Below, piece after piece: positions 1-9,729 of a DNA stretch of 64,000 nt. Both the position numbers and the translations under genes were made by a program. The DNA comes from Castellaniella sp. S9 (lineage in GTDB: Bacteria > Pseudomonadota > Gammaproteobacteria > Burkholderiales > Burkholderiaceae_B): contig NZ_JAPFGD010000002.1 in NCBI RefSeq assembly GCF_027257175.1, positions 308,425-372,424 on the forward strand, written 5' to 3'. The number at the start of each line of letters is the position of its first letter. The first letter of the stretch is position 1. The notes below the pieces were generated by a model, which was not told the DNA's origin, did no database searches, and saw nothing but the letters and a program-made list of their open reading frames with translations.

Positions 1-2
1 TG

Positions 3-932
3 ATGCTGCCGCGCCATCTGCATGCCTTCTACAAGGCGGCCGAAGACGCCGGCCAGGCCTTGCCCATCGCCATCGTCATCGGGGTGGACCCGCTGACGCT
101 GCTGGCCTCCCAGGCCATTACGCCGATCGATCACGACGAGCTCGAGATCGCCAGCGCCCTGCACGCCGACCCTTTGCAGGTCGTGAAATGCCTCAGCAAT
201 GATGTGCGGGTGCCCGCGCATTCGGAAATCGTCATCGAAGGCCGCATATTGCCCATGGAGCGCCACATGGAGGGGCCTTTCGGCGAATTCCCGAAATACT
301 ACAGCGAGAAAGAGCATCGCGAGGTCATCGAGGTCGACCTGATCACGCACCGGGAACGGCCGATCTACCACACCATCGTGCCGGCCGAGATGGAGCATCT
401 GCTGCTGGGGGGCATCCCCCGGGAGGCGACCTTGCTGGGCCATCTGCAAGCCAGCCATCCGCAAGTCCAGGACGTGCATCTGTCGGTGGGCGGCGTCTGC
501 CGCTATCACTTGTACATCAGGCTGCGCAAGACCCATGAGGGCCTGCCGAAGAACGTGATCCTGGCCGCGTTCGGCGCCCATTACGACATCAAGCACGTGG
601 TGGTGGTGGATGAGGATGTCGACGTGCATGATCCGCAACAGGTGGAGTGGGCGGTGGCCACCCGTTTTCAGGCCAGCCGGGACCTGGTGGTGGTTCACGG
701 CGCCCAGGGATCCGTGCTGGATCCGTCGACGACGCTCTACGCGCGATCGCAGGGGGAAGGCGCCGACGATGCCACGGTTCAGGGTCTCAGCGCCAAAATG
801 GGCCTGGATGCCACGCGCCCCGTGCATTACGAGGGGCATGTATTCACCAAGGTCAGAATTCCGGGCGAGCAGGACATCGATCTCGACGAGGTGATATCCC
901 CGAATGCCTGTTTCGATGTCGATCGGCTATAG
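3..932 (+). CDS. UbiD-family decarboxylase, 5'-truncated by window edge
   Basis: The reading frame is open to the left edge, so only the C-terminal 309 residues or so are present; full UbiD proteins are about 450-500 residues. The motif EGPFGEF (near visible residue 91) and the following tyrosine pair match the conserved core of UbiD decarboxylases, which use prenylated FMN to decarboxylate (or carboxylate) aromatic or unsaturated acids. The first visible ATG is internal, not a start. The gene heads a same-strand run of transporter and dehydrogenase genes, so it probably acts on the acid those systems import. Family assignment is firm; the substrate is unknown. A class acting on a CoA ester or hydroxybenzoate would both be compatible. 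Confidence 0.85.
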   Translation: MLPRHLHAFYKAAEDAGQALPIAIVIGVDPLTLLASQAITPIDHDELEIASALHADPLQVVKCLSNDVRVPAHSEIVIEGRILPMERHMEGPFGEFPKYYSEKEHREVIEVDLITHRERPIYHTIVPAEMEHLLLGGIPREATLLGHLQASHPQVQDVHLSVGGVCRYHLYIRLRKTHEGLPKNVILAAFGAHYDIKHVVVVDEDVDVHDPQQVEWAVATRFQASRDLVVVHGAQGSVLDPSTTLYARSQGEGADDATVQGLSAKMGLDATRPVHYEGHVFTKVRIPGEQDIDLDEVISPNACFDVDRL

Positions 933-1053
933 GCGGCCGGGTTGCCGTCCATATGCCACTGACCTTTTTCAGCAGAGCGCCTCGCTTATCGGCCACTATT
1001 CGCCCCACCGCTGCAAAACTCGAAACCCGATGAAAGCATAGAAGGCAGCCATA

Positions 1054-2991
1054 ATGAGAAAGCTTTTGAATCCGCTCTCGATATTTGCGATCCTCTGGTC
1101 TTGTTTCCAGATCTACGTGGTTTATGGAACTCCGCTGGACCTGATGGTGGCGGTCCCGATCCACGTCATGTTCGCGGCAGTCCTGGTGTTTCTCAGCAAG
1201 CCCTTGATCAAGAACCCGGATTCCAGGTATTACTCCAGCGCGCGATGGCTCGATATTGCCAGCGTGCTGATCTGCATCGGCATCGCCGCGTACTTTTATA
1301 TAGAGCAGGGCCGTATCACCACCCGCATCGCGGGCGTGGATCCCGTCACGCCGGGTGATTTCGTGGTCGGCGTGCTCACCGTCATTCTCGTCGTCGAGGC
1401 GACGCGGCGGCTGCTGGGCAGGGGCCTGACCTTTGTGATCCTGGCGTTTCTGGTCTATCAGTTCAGCGGTACGGCGATGCGCGGCATTCCTGGCATCAGC
1501 GCCGTGGCGCATGGCGGCGAATTGACGGCGTCGTTCTTCAGGCGATTTCTGGAGCTGCAGACGCTCCAGAATGAAGGCATATTCGGGATTCCCAGCATCG
1601 TGTCCTATACGCAGGTGATGTATTTCCTGCTGTTTGGCGCGTTCCTGGAAACGTTCGGCGGCGGAAAACTGTTCATTGATCTGGCGACTTTGCTGGTTGG
1701 GCGTTTTCGCGGCGGCATGGCTAAGGTCGCGGTCATCGGGTCCACCATGTTCGGCGCCATCAGCGGCAGTGCGACGGCCAATGCGGCGATCGTCGGCAAT
1801 TTTACGATCCCGGCCATGCGCAAGTCGGGCCTGAGCGCGGAGGAGGCCGCCGCCGTCGAGGCGGCAGCCTCGACGGGCGGGCAGATCATGCCGCCCGTCA
1901 TGGGGGCTGCCGCCTTCCTGATCGCCCAGTTCATGGGGGAATCCTATCGGAATATCGCGATCGCCGCGATCATTCCGGCGCTGCTGTATTACGCGGCGCT
2001 TTTCTTCGTCATCGACAGCAGCGCCAAGAAGCACAATATCAAGGGTGTTTCTGCAGCGGCGCTGAATGTGACCTGGCGGTCCACCTTTTTGCGGCTTTAT
2101 CTATTCATTCCAGTGGTGTCGCTGGTCTACGATATATTCGCCGGCAGGTCTCTCAGCTCGTCCACCTTGCGCGCTGTTGCGCTGACGATCATCCTGGCCT
2201 ATCTGACCAGGCTGTATGAAAAGACCCGTAATGGCCAGGGCTTTTTCCGCAGTGTGGGCACGACCGCGCGCGATATCGTCGTCGATTCCATCCTGGCGCT
2301 GGAAAGCGGCGGACGGGCCGCGGTGACGGTTGCAATCCCCTGCGCCGGCGCGGGCATTATCGTGGGCGTTGCCTCCATGACCAACCTGGGCCTGACTTTC
2401 GGGGGGTTCATGCTGGCCATATCCGGCGGCTATCTGATCCCGTCCCTGCTGATCGTCATGGTGATGGTCATCATCATGGGCATGGGCATGCCCACCACGG
2501 CGGCCTATATCATGGGATCCATCCTGGCCGTGCCGGCGCTGCAGATCCTGGATCTGCCCCTGATTTCCATCCATTTCTTCGTGCTGTATTTCGCCGTGCT
2601 GTCCATGGTGACGCCCCCCGTGGCGCTGGCGACGTTCGTCGCGGCCGGCATCGCGGGGGCGGACGTCTGGAAAACCGGGTGGATCGCGCTGAGAAACAGC
2701 TTTGCGGGCTTTCTGGTGGCGTTCGCCCTGGTCCGCAGTCCCGCCCTGCTGCTGGAAGGTCCGGTGCACATCATCATCCTGCACAGTCTCGTGACCTTGG
2801 CCAGCTGCTACATCATGGCCGTGTGTTTTTCGGGATTTTGGCGTACGCATAATTCAAAGCTGGAAAACGTCCTGATGCTTTCAATCGGGATTTCGTTCTT
2901 GTCTTTCGATGCCGTGTATGTGGGCATCGGGCTGGCCATACTGGCGATCGTATGGCTTAGCCAAGGGGCTCGTGTCCGAAAACTTGCCTGA
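1054..2991 (+). CDS. TRAP transporter permease, fused small and large subunits (4TM/12TM)
   Basis: A very hydrophobic 645-residue inner-membrane protein. An N-terminal block of about four membrane helices (DctQ-like) is followed by a long DctM-like part with glycine-rich helices, for example the GSTMFGAISGSATAN stretch (around residue 230) and the repeated MGMGMPTTAAY stretch in the second half. This architecture is the known TRAP 4TM/12TM fusion, a sodium-driven symporter permease that works with a TAXI-type binding protein. The TAXI gene lies 107 bases downstream on the same strand, which confirms the pairing. The start has a weak AAGGCAG about 8 bases upstream. The gene lies 121 bases after the UbiD gene and is probably cotranscribed. 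Confidence 0.9.
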   Translation: MRKLLNPLSIFAILWSCFQIYVVYGTPLDLMVAVPIHVMFAAVLVFLSKPLIKNPDSRYYSSARWLDIASVLICIGIAAYFYIEQGRITTRIAGVDPVTPGDFVVGVLTVILVVEATRRLLGRGLTFVILAFLVYQFSGTAMRGIPGISAVAHGGELTASFFRRFLELQTLQNEGIFGIPSIVSYTQVMYFLLFGAFLETFGGGKLFIDLATLLVGRFRGGMAKVAVIGSTMFGAISGSATANAAIVGNFTIPAMRKSGLSAEEAAAVEAAASTGGQIMPPVMGAAAFLIAQFMGESYRNIAIAAIIPALLYYAALFFVIDSSAKKHNIKGVSAAALNVTWRSTFLRLYLFIPVVSLVYDIFAGRSLSSSTLRAVALTIILAYLTRLYEKTRNGQGFFRSVGTTARDIVVDSILALESGGRAAVTVAIPCAGAGIIVGVASMTNLGLTFGGFMLAISGGYLIPSLLIVMVMVIIMGMGMPTTAAYIMGSILAVPALQILDLPLISIHFFVLYFAVLSMVTPPVALATFVAAGIAGADVWKTGWIALRNSFAGFLVAFALVRSPALLLEGPVHIIILHSLVTLASCYIMAVCFSGFWRTHNSKLENVLMLSIGISFLSFDAVYVGIGLAILAIVWLSQGARVRKLA

Positions 2992-3098
2992 AGCCCCTTC
3001 GGTCCGCTCGCCCGGCAAGGGGATTCAGAAACCGAGCGACCCGGATTGGAAGGTCGCTGATGCAATACAGCCCTCGAGGCCATAACCAAGGAGTAGAC

Positions 3099-4130
3099 AT
3101 GTCTAATTTGAATTCCCGCAGAACCGTGATCAAGCTGATCGGTCTCGGTGCATTGAATGCCGCATATGGCATCCCCGCGGCATGGGCCGCGGCAGCGGAA
3201 GGCGCAAAGATGGTCACGGACCCCGCCCATATCCGGTTTGCCACGGCCGGCACCGGCAGCGGCTGGTATGCCATGGGCGGCGCTTTCAGGAACGTGCTGT
3301 TGAAGGGCCTGCCGAACGGGTCGAGCGTCGAGGTCATGAGCACGCCCATGGCGATTGCCAACACCTTTCTGGTTTCCCGCGGCGATGCCGACGTCGGCCT
3401 GAATTTCCCGCCCGTCGTGGCCTGGGCCGAGCAGGGCGTTGGCCCCTTCAAGGAGCCGATCAGCAATATCCGGGGCTTGCTGGGCGGCCTGGATCAGTAT
3501 TGGCAGCGCGTCACGGTCAGGAACGGCTACGAGCTTGAGAAACTATCCGACATCAAGGAGAAAAAGCTTCCGGTCCGGATCGGCACCGGTCCCGACGGCA
3601 GCCTGAACGAGTACATGGCCCGCCTGATCCTCGAGGCCAATGGCATCACCTACGACGATATCAAGGGATATGGCGGCAACGTCGTGCGCTCTGGTCTCAG
3701 CGTCATTACCGACCTGTTCCAGGATAACCGCCTCGATATGGTGATGGGGATCACCACGCCCGGGCATCCCAATACCGCACAACTGTCGATTGCGCCCGGC
3801 CAGCGCTTCCTCGGACTGCAGGACCATGCCATTGAATACCTGAAGAAATACGGGTTCTCCGAGGCCACGATGCCGGCCGGCATGTTCGAGAAGCAGGATT
3901 ACCCCGTGAAGGGCGTCGGCTGGAGCACGGGCATCTATGCCTCCAGCGCCATGTCCGATGACGAGGCCTATTCCATCTGCAAATCCATTCTGGCGGGCAT
4001 CGACGAACTCAAAGGCAGCCTCGCGTCCATGAAGGATTGGACGCCGCAGATTGCATCGGACCCGCAGCGGATCGGCGGGACCATTCACCCCGGTGCCGAG
4101 GCCTATTTCAAGGAAGCCGGCCTGCGGTAG
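3099..4130 (+). CDS. TAXI-family TRAP transporter solute-binding protein
   Basis: A 343-residue periplasmic binding protein partnering the TRAP permease just upstream. The start was set at 3099 rather than an upstream in-frame ATG at 3060 because AAGGAG (3088-3093) sits 5 bases before it. The N-terminus carries SRRTVIK followed by a hydrophobic stretch ending near AWA, so export through the Tat pathway is likely. The text IRFATAGTGSGWY soon after the signal is typical of TAXI proteins (glutamate/C4-acid binding in characterised members). Ligand unknown. Tat-type signals are less common than Sec signals in this family. Confidence 0.9.
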   Translation: MSNLNSRRTVIKLIGLGALNAAYGIPAAWAAAAEGAKMVTDPAHIRFATAGTGSGWYAMGGAFRNVLLKGLPNGSSVEVMSTPMAIANTFLVSRGDADVGLNFPPVVAWAEQGVGPFKEPISNIRGLLGGLDQYWQRVTVRNGYELEKLSDIKEKKLPVRIGTGPDGSLNEYMARLILEANGITYDDIKGYGGNVVRSGLSVITDLFQDNRLDMVMGITTPGHPNTAQLSIAPGQRFLGLQDHAIEYLKKYGFSEATMPAGMFEKQDYPVKGVGWSTGIYASSAMSDDEAYSICKSILAGIDELKGSLASMKDWTPQIASDPQRIGGTIHPGAEAYFKEAGLR

Positions 4131-4232
4131 AGCCGCCATACGGGCCCAGGATTGCCGGCGCACGCTTGAACCGGCTTGAAGCGCCCCCCTGTAAAACACC
4201 GGGGCAGTGTGGTTCACAAGGAGAGAGACAAC

Positions 4233-5441
4233 ATGAAAACGAGACTATGTTTGACGCTTGCGACCAGCGCGGTCATTGGCTTGGCTGTTGCGCAGCCGGC
4301 CGCGGCCAAGCTCGGCAGTTGCGACGACCCCATCGTCCTGGGAACGACTTTATCCGAAAGCGGCGTCTTTTCGACCCTGGCGGATCGCTGGCGCAACATG
4401 ACCAAGATTTTTGCCGAGGAGGTCAACAAGCGCGGCGGCATACCGGTCAAGGATTGCAACAAGAACCTGCCCATTGAATTCGTCATCTATGACGACCAGA
4501 GCGTGCCCGCGACGGCCGTCAGCCTGTATGAACGCCTGGTGTCGGTCGACAAGGTGGATTTCCTGGTGGGACCCGACTGGTCGTCCATCGGGGGGCCTGT
4601 GCCGGCGGTGGCGGAACGCCACAAGGTGCCCATCGTGATGGCGAATGTGGCGACGCCGTCCATTTACGAGCGCGGGTTCAAGTACGTCTGGGGTACGCCC
4701 GCGCCGGTGGTGCCGCGCTGGTCGGAGCGTTACTTCGACATGCTCAAGAACGTCGATCCAAAGCCCAAGACCATTTACTTCGTCACCGAGGACAATCCGG
4801 TGATGAAAGGCATCACCACGGTCTGGAGCAAGAAGGTCGAGGAACAGGGCCTGGAGGTCGTCGGTTCGGAAATGTTCTCCAGCACCCAGAAGGACTTTAC
4901 GGCGGTCCTTGCAAAAATTCGTTCGCAGAAACCCGACATCATTTACATCAGCTCTTTTGACGGGGCTTCCGTGCCGCTCGTCCAGCAAATGGCGCAAATG
5001 CAGATCAAGGCGATGGACATCCATCACACCATGCTGACGGGCTCGCTCGAGCGCCAGGTCGGCGCGGATATCGAGGGATGGACCGGCGAACTGGTCTGGT
5101 ACCAGGGGGTCAAAGGGGACTACAGCGACCTGATCGACACGGTGCTCGAGCGCTCCAATGTGGATATGTTCGACTACATCTGGACCCTGGCGCGGCTGAA
5201 TTCGTACCTGGTCATGATGCAGGCGGTTGAAAAAGCCGGCGCGGTCGATCGCGAGAAGGTCAAGGCGGCCCTGTATCGCGGCACCTTCAAGTCCCCCGCG
5301 GGCGATATTGTCTTTGACGAAAACGGCTTCCCCAACACAGGCGCCTTTACGATCCAATTGCAGGACGGCAAGGCGGTCGTGGTCTGGCCCAAGGATGTCG
5401 CCACGGCACAGTTGCGCTGGCCTGCGACGGCGTCCAAGTGA
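4233..5441 (+). CDS. LIV-type ABC transporter substrate-binding protein
   Basis: A 402-residue periplasmic protein of the type I (Leu/Ile/Val-binding) fold. A Sec signal peptide ends near QPAAA (about residue 25). The mature part begins DDPIVLGTTLSESGVFSTLA, the usual first strand and ligand loop, and continues with FLVGPDWSS and related strand-loop units. The start at 4233 is preceded by AAGGAG (4218-4223); an in-frame ATG at 4176 lacks this. Permease and ATPase genes follow directly, so this is the binding protein of that importer. The ligand is not predictable; relatives bind branched amino acids, amides or aromatic acids. Confidence 0.9.
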   Translation: MKTRLCLTLATSAVIGLAVAQPAAAKLGSCDDPIVLGTTLSESGVFSTLADRWRNMTKIFAEEVNKRGGIPVKDCNKNLPIEFVIYDDQSVPATAVSLYERLVSVDKVDFLVGPDWSSIGGPVPAVAERHKVPIVMANVATPSIYERGFKYVWGTPAPVVPRWSERYFDMLKNVDPKPKTIYFVTEDNPVMKGITTVWSKKVEEQGLEVVGSEMFSSTQKDFTAVLAKIRSQKPDIIYISSFDGASVPLVQQMAQMQIKAMDIHHTMLTGSLERQVGADIEGWTGELVWYQGVKGDYSDLIDTVLERSNVDMFDYIWTLARLNSYLVMMQAVEKAGAVDREKVKAALYRGTFKSPAGDIVFDENGFPNTGAFTIQLQDGKAVVVWPKDVATAQLRWPATASK

Positions 5442-5502
5442 GCGACTGGGACATGGTCTGGCCGCCGGCTCCCCGGCGGCGGGCCGGCACAAGGAGGCGG
5501 CA

Positions 5503-6372
5503 TTGATTGAGGTCTTTCTGCAAGTCCTGATTGGCGGGGTCATGTTGGGCGGGCTGTATGCGCTCGTTGCATTCGGCTTGTCGCTGACCTATGGGGTGGT
5601 GCACATCCTGGATTTCGCGCACGGCACCTTGCTGGCCGTCATCGGCGTCATCGCCAGCCTGCTGTACCTGGCGGGTCTCAATCCCCTATGGATCGCGCTC
5701 ATCCTGGTGCCTTGCGCATTCGCCTATGGTGGCGCCTTCTACTTCACATTGCTGCGCCCGCTGGGCGCCCGGCGCCCGTTCGAATCGACCGTCGGGACGG
5801 TGCTGGTGACAGTGGGCGCTCTGCTGATCCTCAGCGACGTCACCTCGGTCCTGGCGGGGGCGACGCCCAAGAACATCCCGATTCGCCTGGGGGTGTACAT
5901 CATCGGCGATGTGGTCATCCCGCGCATGCAGTTGGCCATCCTCCTGGCAACGGCGTTGCTGACGCTTGCCATCCACCTGGTGCTGACGCGCACGTGGTTC
6001 GGCCGCGCCATCCGCGCGGTGACGCAGGAACAGGTGGCGGCCCAATTGTGTGGCGTGCGCAGCGTCTGGCTGCGCACCATGACTTTTGCATTCGGCGCCG
6101 GCACGGTCGCCATCGCGGCCGTGCTGTATGTGCTGACTTATCCGGTGGATCCCTACATGGGCTTCGGCCTGACCGTCAAGGCGTTCACCATCATCATCCT
6201 CGGCGGCATCGGCAATCTGCCCGGCGCATTGGTGGCCGGCATCCTGCTGGGCGTCGCCGAGGGCATGACCGGGCTGTACTGGGACACACAGTGGGCTCCT
6301 GCCATTAGCGTGGTCTTGCTGCTGGTCATCCTGGTCGTGCGTCCGCAAGGCTTTTCGAGGAAGACAGCGTGA
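5503..6372 (+). CDS. LIV-type ABC transporter permease, LivH-like
   Basis: An inner-membrane permease of 289 residues with about eight hydrophobic segments. The early text GLYALVAFGLSLTYGVVHILDFAHG is the LivH signature (split here: GLYALVAFGLSLTYG, then a short VVH-ILDFAHG). The start is a TTG with AAGGAGG (5491-5497) placed 5 bases upstream; no good ATG lies nearby. Its stop overlaps the GTG start of the next gene by four bases (GTGA), so translation is probably coupled. It forms the channel with the LivM domain of the downstream fusion. Confidence 0.9.
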   Translation: MIEVFLQVLIGGVMLGGLYALVAFGLSLTYGVVHILDFAHGTLLAVIGVIASLLYLAGLNPLWIALILVPCAFAYGGAFYFTLLRPLGARRPFESTVGTVLVTVGALLILSDVTSVLAGATPKNIPIRLGVYIIGDVVIPRMQLAILLATALLTLAIHLVLTRTWFGRAIRAVTQEQVAAQLCGVRSVWLRTMTFAFGAGTVAIAAVLYVLTYPVDPYMGFGLTVKAFTIIILGGIGNLPGALVAGILLGVAEGMTGLYWDTQWAPAISVVLLLVILVVRPQGFSRKTA

Positions 6373-8213
6373 CGAATCCAGCAAATCTGTCGCATGACGA
6401 CAAGCCGGACGCGCCGGTCCATGCGGGGCTGCAGCCGTTCGTCTATGGATCGCTGGCCGTTTTGGTCATTGCCGCACTGGCGGCGATGCCGCATTTCGCC
6501 AGCCCCTACATGGTCACCTTCGTCTTCACGGTGCTGATCGCCTATACGCTGGCGCAAAGCTGGGATTGGGTGGCTGGCGAGATGGGCTATATCAATCTGG
6601 GCCATTATTGTTTTTATGGCGTGGGCGCCTACGCATTTTCCCTAGCCCTGGCTTCACATACCACACCGGTGCTGGCGTTGATCTGGGCCGTACTGTTCAC
6701 CGCCGCGGTGGCGGTCGTCCTGGCTTTCCCGCTGTTTCGCCTCAGGGGGGATTATTTCGCCTTTGCGACGCTTGCATTATTGCCGCTGGCGGAGATCCTG
6801 GCCTATAACCTGTCATCGATCACCCATGGGGCCGACGGCGTCATGCTGCCTGCCCACAATGTCCGCGACCTGACCTTTGTTCTTGCCGTGGTTCTGTCGG
6901 CGCTGGCGTTTCTGGCTTCCGTGCTGCTGGATCGGTCGCGTTTCGTCTATACCTTGCGCGGCATCCGCAATGACGAGCTCGTGCTCGAGACCATGGGCGG
7001 GCGCATCCAGTCGGCAAAAACAAGGATCCTGGTATTGAGTTCCGGCTTTGCGGCGCTGGCTGGCGCCTTGCAGGCCTGGCAACTCAGCTATATCGATCCG
7101 CCGACCGTTTTTGGACTGGACGTCGCCCTGATTCCGATCGCCATGGCCCTGCTCGGTGGCTCGGGCCTGCTCTGGGGGCCGCTGGTGGGTGTGCTGGTGC
7201 TGGCCATCATCCAGCAGTGGCTGTTGATTAACGTCACGATGTTCAATGCCACCGTGTATGGTGCCATCATCCTGTTCATCGGTCGCTACATGCCGGGCGG
7301 CATCTTGCGCGCAGGCTGGGCACGGGCGCTGGGCGCGGCGTATCGCCGGCGCACGGGCGGCACGGCGACTAGGGGTGTTGCCCCCGACGGGCCGGACGAG
7401 GTCCATGGCGCGGCGGTCGCCATCACCAGCCTGCCCCTGGTGCCACAGGCGGCCGACCGCCAGGCCGTGGTCCTGGATTGTCAAAAGGTGACCAAGGCCT
7501 TTGGTGGCAACATCGCGGTGGATGCACTGGACCTGCGTGTGCACCAGGGCGAGATCGTCGGGCTCATCGGCGGCAACGGGTCCGGCAAGACCACCCTGTT
7601 CAATTGCATCTCGAAGGTGTTCGAGCCGACCAGCGGCGGAATCGTCCTGTTTGGCGAGGACATCCGGTCCCTGCGCCGCGATCAGATTGCGCGGATCGGC
7701 GTGGGCCGCACGTATCAGATCCCCCGGCCTTTCGGCGACCTGACCGTCGACGAGAACGTCGCCATTCCGCTGATGTATCAGGATCCGCGACTGCGGCCGT
7801 CCGCCGCCTTGGCGCAGGCGCGGGCCTTTCTGGATTATGCCGGCCTGTCGGCGCGCATCGGTTCCCTGGCAGAGGGCCTGTCGCTGCAGGAAAAAAAGGC
7901 GCTCGAACTCGCGCGCGCATTGGCGTGCCGCCCCAGGCTGCTGCTGGTCGACGAGGTGGCCTCGGGCCTGACGCCGGCCGAGGTGGCCCGCTTTACCCGG
8001 CATATCCGCGACATGCGCGACGAACTGGGGATGACGGTGATCTGGATCGAGCATATTTTTTCGGCGCTGGCGCAGGTGGTGGACCGGGTGGTGGTGCTGG
8101 ATCATGGCCGCCTGATCGCCGATGGCCCGCTGGCGGAGATCGTGCGCGACGAGCGTGTCATCAACGCCTATCTGGGCAGTGCTCATGCGGAGGACGGCCA
8201 TGCTGGAGCTTGA
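6369..8213 (+). CDS. LIV-type ABC transporter LivM permease-LivG ATPase fusion
   Basis: A single 614-residue chain joining two usually separate subunits. Residues about 1-330 form a LivM-like permease (GEMGYINLGHY loop and many hydrophobic segments); after a linker of about 35 residues, residues about 365-614 form an ATP-binding domain with Walker A GGNGSGKTT, a LivG-style switch segment (GRTYQIPRPF), a diverged signature (LSLQEKKALELARALA) and Walker B LLLVDE. The start is GTG, overlapping the livH stop. The second LIV operon in this window (12219-16747) keeps the two proteins separate. LivM-LivG fusions are known in proteobacteria, so this is notable but not new. Confidence 0.9.
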   Translation: MTNPANLSHDDKPDAPVHAGLQPFVYGSLAVLVIAALAAMPHFASPYMVTFVFTVLIAYTLAQSWDWVAGEMGYINLGHYCFYGVGAYAFSLALASHTTPVLALIWAVLFTAAVAVVLAFPLFRLRGDYFAFATLALLPLAEILAYNLSSITHGADGVMLPAHNVRDLTFVLAVVLSALAFLASVLLDRSRFVYTLRGIRNDELVLETMGGRIQSAKTRILVLSSGFAALAGALQAWQLSYIDPPTVFGLDVALIPIAMALLGGSGLLWGPLVGVLVLAIIQQWLLINVTMFNATVYGAIILFIGRYMPGGILRAGWARALGAAYRRRTGGTATRGVAPDGPDEVHGAAVAITSLPLVPQAADRQAVVLDCQKVTKAFGGNIAVDALDLRVHQGEIVGLIGGNGSGKTTLFNCISKVFEPTSGGIVLFGEDIRSLRRDQIARIGVGRTYQIPRPFGDLTVDENVAIPLMYQDPRLRPSAALAQARAFLDYAGLSARIGSLAEGLSLQEKKALELARALACRPRLLLVDEVASGLTPAEVARFTRHIRDMRDELGMTVIWIEHIFSALAQVVDRVVVLDHGRLIADGPLAEIVRDERVINAYLGSAHAEDGHAGA

Positions 8214-8907
8214 GCGCATTGCGGTGGACTACGGGCACGTCCGTGCCTTGTGGGATGTCAGCCTCGAGGTCAAGCTCGGCCAGCGGGCCGCCTTGCTGGG
8301 TGCCAATGGCGCCGGCAAGTCGACCACCATGGGCGCCATTTGCGGGCTGCTGCCGCTTGCGGCGGGCACAGTCCGTTTCCAGGGGCGCGAACTGCATCGG
8401 CATTCCACGGTCGAGACGGTCGCGGCGGGGATTGCCCTGGTACCCGAGGGCCGACGGCTGTTCCCCGCCATGAGCGTGCACGAGAATCTGTTGATGGGCG
8501 CCTATTCGCCGCAGGCCAGGGCGCACATCGATGACAGCCTTCGCCAAGTGCATGAGCTTTTCCCTATCCTGAAGGAAAAATCGCGCCAGAGCGCCGGCGA
8601 GCTGAGCGGCGGCCAGCAGCAGCAAGTGGCCATCGGCCGGGCGCTCATGTCGCGTCCCCAAGTGCTGCTGCTGGACGAGCCTTTCATCGGTGTAGCGCCG
8701 CTGGTCGTGCGGGAAATCATCGAAACCCTGGTCGAAATCTCGGCTCGCGGCGTCATGATGCTGCTGGTGGAACAGAACGTGCACCGCGCCTTCGAGTTCG
8801 CGGAGTACGCCTACGTGATCGAGAACGGCCGCACGGTCCTGGAGGGCTCTCGAGAGCAGATCCTGGGCGATGCGCAATTCAACGAAAAGTTCCTCGGACT
8901 GGCCTGA
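8200..8907 (+). CDS. LIV-type ABC transporter ATPase, LivF-like
   Basis: A 235-residue cytoplasmic ATPase, the usual LivF size. It has Walker A GANGAGKST (around residue 36), the signature LSGGQQQQVAIGRAL, Walker B LLLDEPFIGVAP and the LivF-type EGRRLFPAMSV segment. The ATG at 8200 overlaps the end of the LivM-LivG fusion by 14 bases. It pairs with the LivG half of the fusion to power the importer at 4233-8907. Confidence 0.92.
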   Translation: MLELERIAVDYGHVRALWDVSLEVKLGQRAALLGANGAGKSTTMGAICGLLPLAAGTVRFQGRELHRHSTVETVAAGIALVPEGRRLFPAMSVHENLLMGAYSPQARAHIDDSLRQVHELFPILKEKSRQSAGELSGGQQQQVAIGRALMSRPQVLLLDEPFIGVAPLVVREIIETLVEISARGVMMLLVEQNVHRAFEFAEYAYVIENGRTVLEGSREQILGDAQFNEKFLGLA

Positions 8908-8917
8908 GGGCGCCTGC

Positions 8918-9712
8918 ATGGAGACTGAAATGGAAACAGATCCCGGACGAACCGAACCGGTGCTGAGCGGCAAGGTCGCCATCGTGACCGGTGCGGCGCA
9001 GGGCATCGGCGCCGAATATGCCTTGATGCTGGGCGCGCATGGCGCCGCCGTGCTGGTGGCCGATGTGCTGGACGGCGGCGATGTCGTGGCGCGGATACGC
9101 GCCGCTGGCGGCCGTGCCCAGTACCAGCATACCGACGTCACGGATGCGGCCTCGGTCGAGGCCATGGCCCAGGCCGCCTTGCAGTCCTTCGGGCGCATCG
9201 ACATCCTGATCAATAACGCGGCGCTGTTCGGCCACCTGACGCCCAAGCCGTTCGAGCAGATCGACAGCCATGAGTGGGACCACCTCATGGCCGTCAATGT
9301 GCGCGGTGCGTTCGAGTGCGCGAAGGCGGTGTTGCCGGCCATGCGCAGGCAGCGCTACGGCAAGATCGTCAACATTGCTTCTGGAACGGCGTTCAAGGGC
9401 ACGCCCATGCTGCTGCACTACGTGACGTCCAAGGGTGCGATCCTGTCGCTCACGCGGGCGCTGGCCCGCGAGGTCGGCGTCCATGGCATTCGCGTCAATA
9501 CGCTGGCCCCGGGCCTGACCCGCAGCGCCAATGTCATCGACAACCCGGCCTGGCAGGGCAAGGTCTCTGAAAACAACGTCGCCAGCCGCGCCATCCAGCG
9601 CGACGCCTTGCCGCAGGATCTGACCGGCACCTTGCTGTACCTGGTGTCGCCCGCCAGCGACTTTGTGACGGGGCAGGCGTTGGTGGTCGACGGTGGTTCG
9701 GTCATGCATTGA
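8918..9712 (+). CDS. Short-chain dehydrogenase/reductase (SDR)
   Basis: A 264-residue classical SDR with the Rossmann motif TGAAQGIG (residues 24-31), NNAA at 99-102, and the catalytic Ser155, Tyr168 and Lys172 (YVTSK). An aspartate at the end of strand two (VADV, D49) suggests NAD rather than NADP. The ATG at 8918 is 10 bases after livF and has GAGGG upstream; ATG 8930 is an alternative. Place in the operon suggests oxidation of an alcohol or cyclic hydroxyl intermediate of the imported compound, with the aldehyde dehydrogenase next door possibly following it. Substrate unknown. Confidence 0.9.
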   Translation: METEMETDPGRTEPVLSGKVAIVTGAAQGIGAEYALMLGAHGAAVLVADVLDGGDVVARIRAAGGRAQYQHTDVTDAASVEAMAQAALQSFGRIDILINNAALFGHLTPKPFEQIDSHEWDHLMAVNVRGAFECAKAVLPAMRRQRYGKIVNIASGTAFKGTPMLLHYVTSKGAILSLTRALAREVGVHGIRVNTLAPGLTRSANVIDNPAWQGKVSENNVASRAIQRDALPQDLTGTLLYLVSPASDFVTGQALVVDGGSVMH

Positions 9713-9729
9713 ATGAGGGTTGAAACAGT

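Noticed and set aside
5227..5502. Extended N-terminus of the LivH-like permease
   Set aside because: It would overlap the binding-protein gene in another frame and is Arg/Ser-rich; the TTG at 5503 has a strong ribosome binding site.
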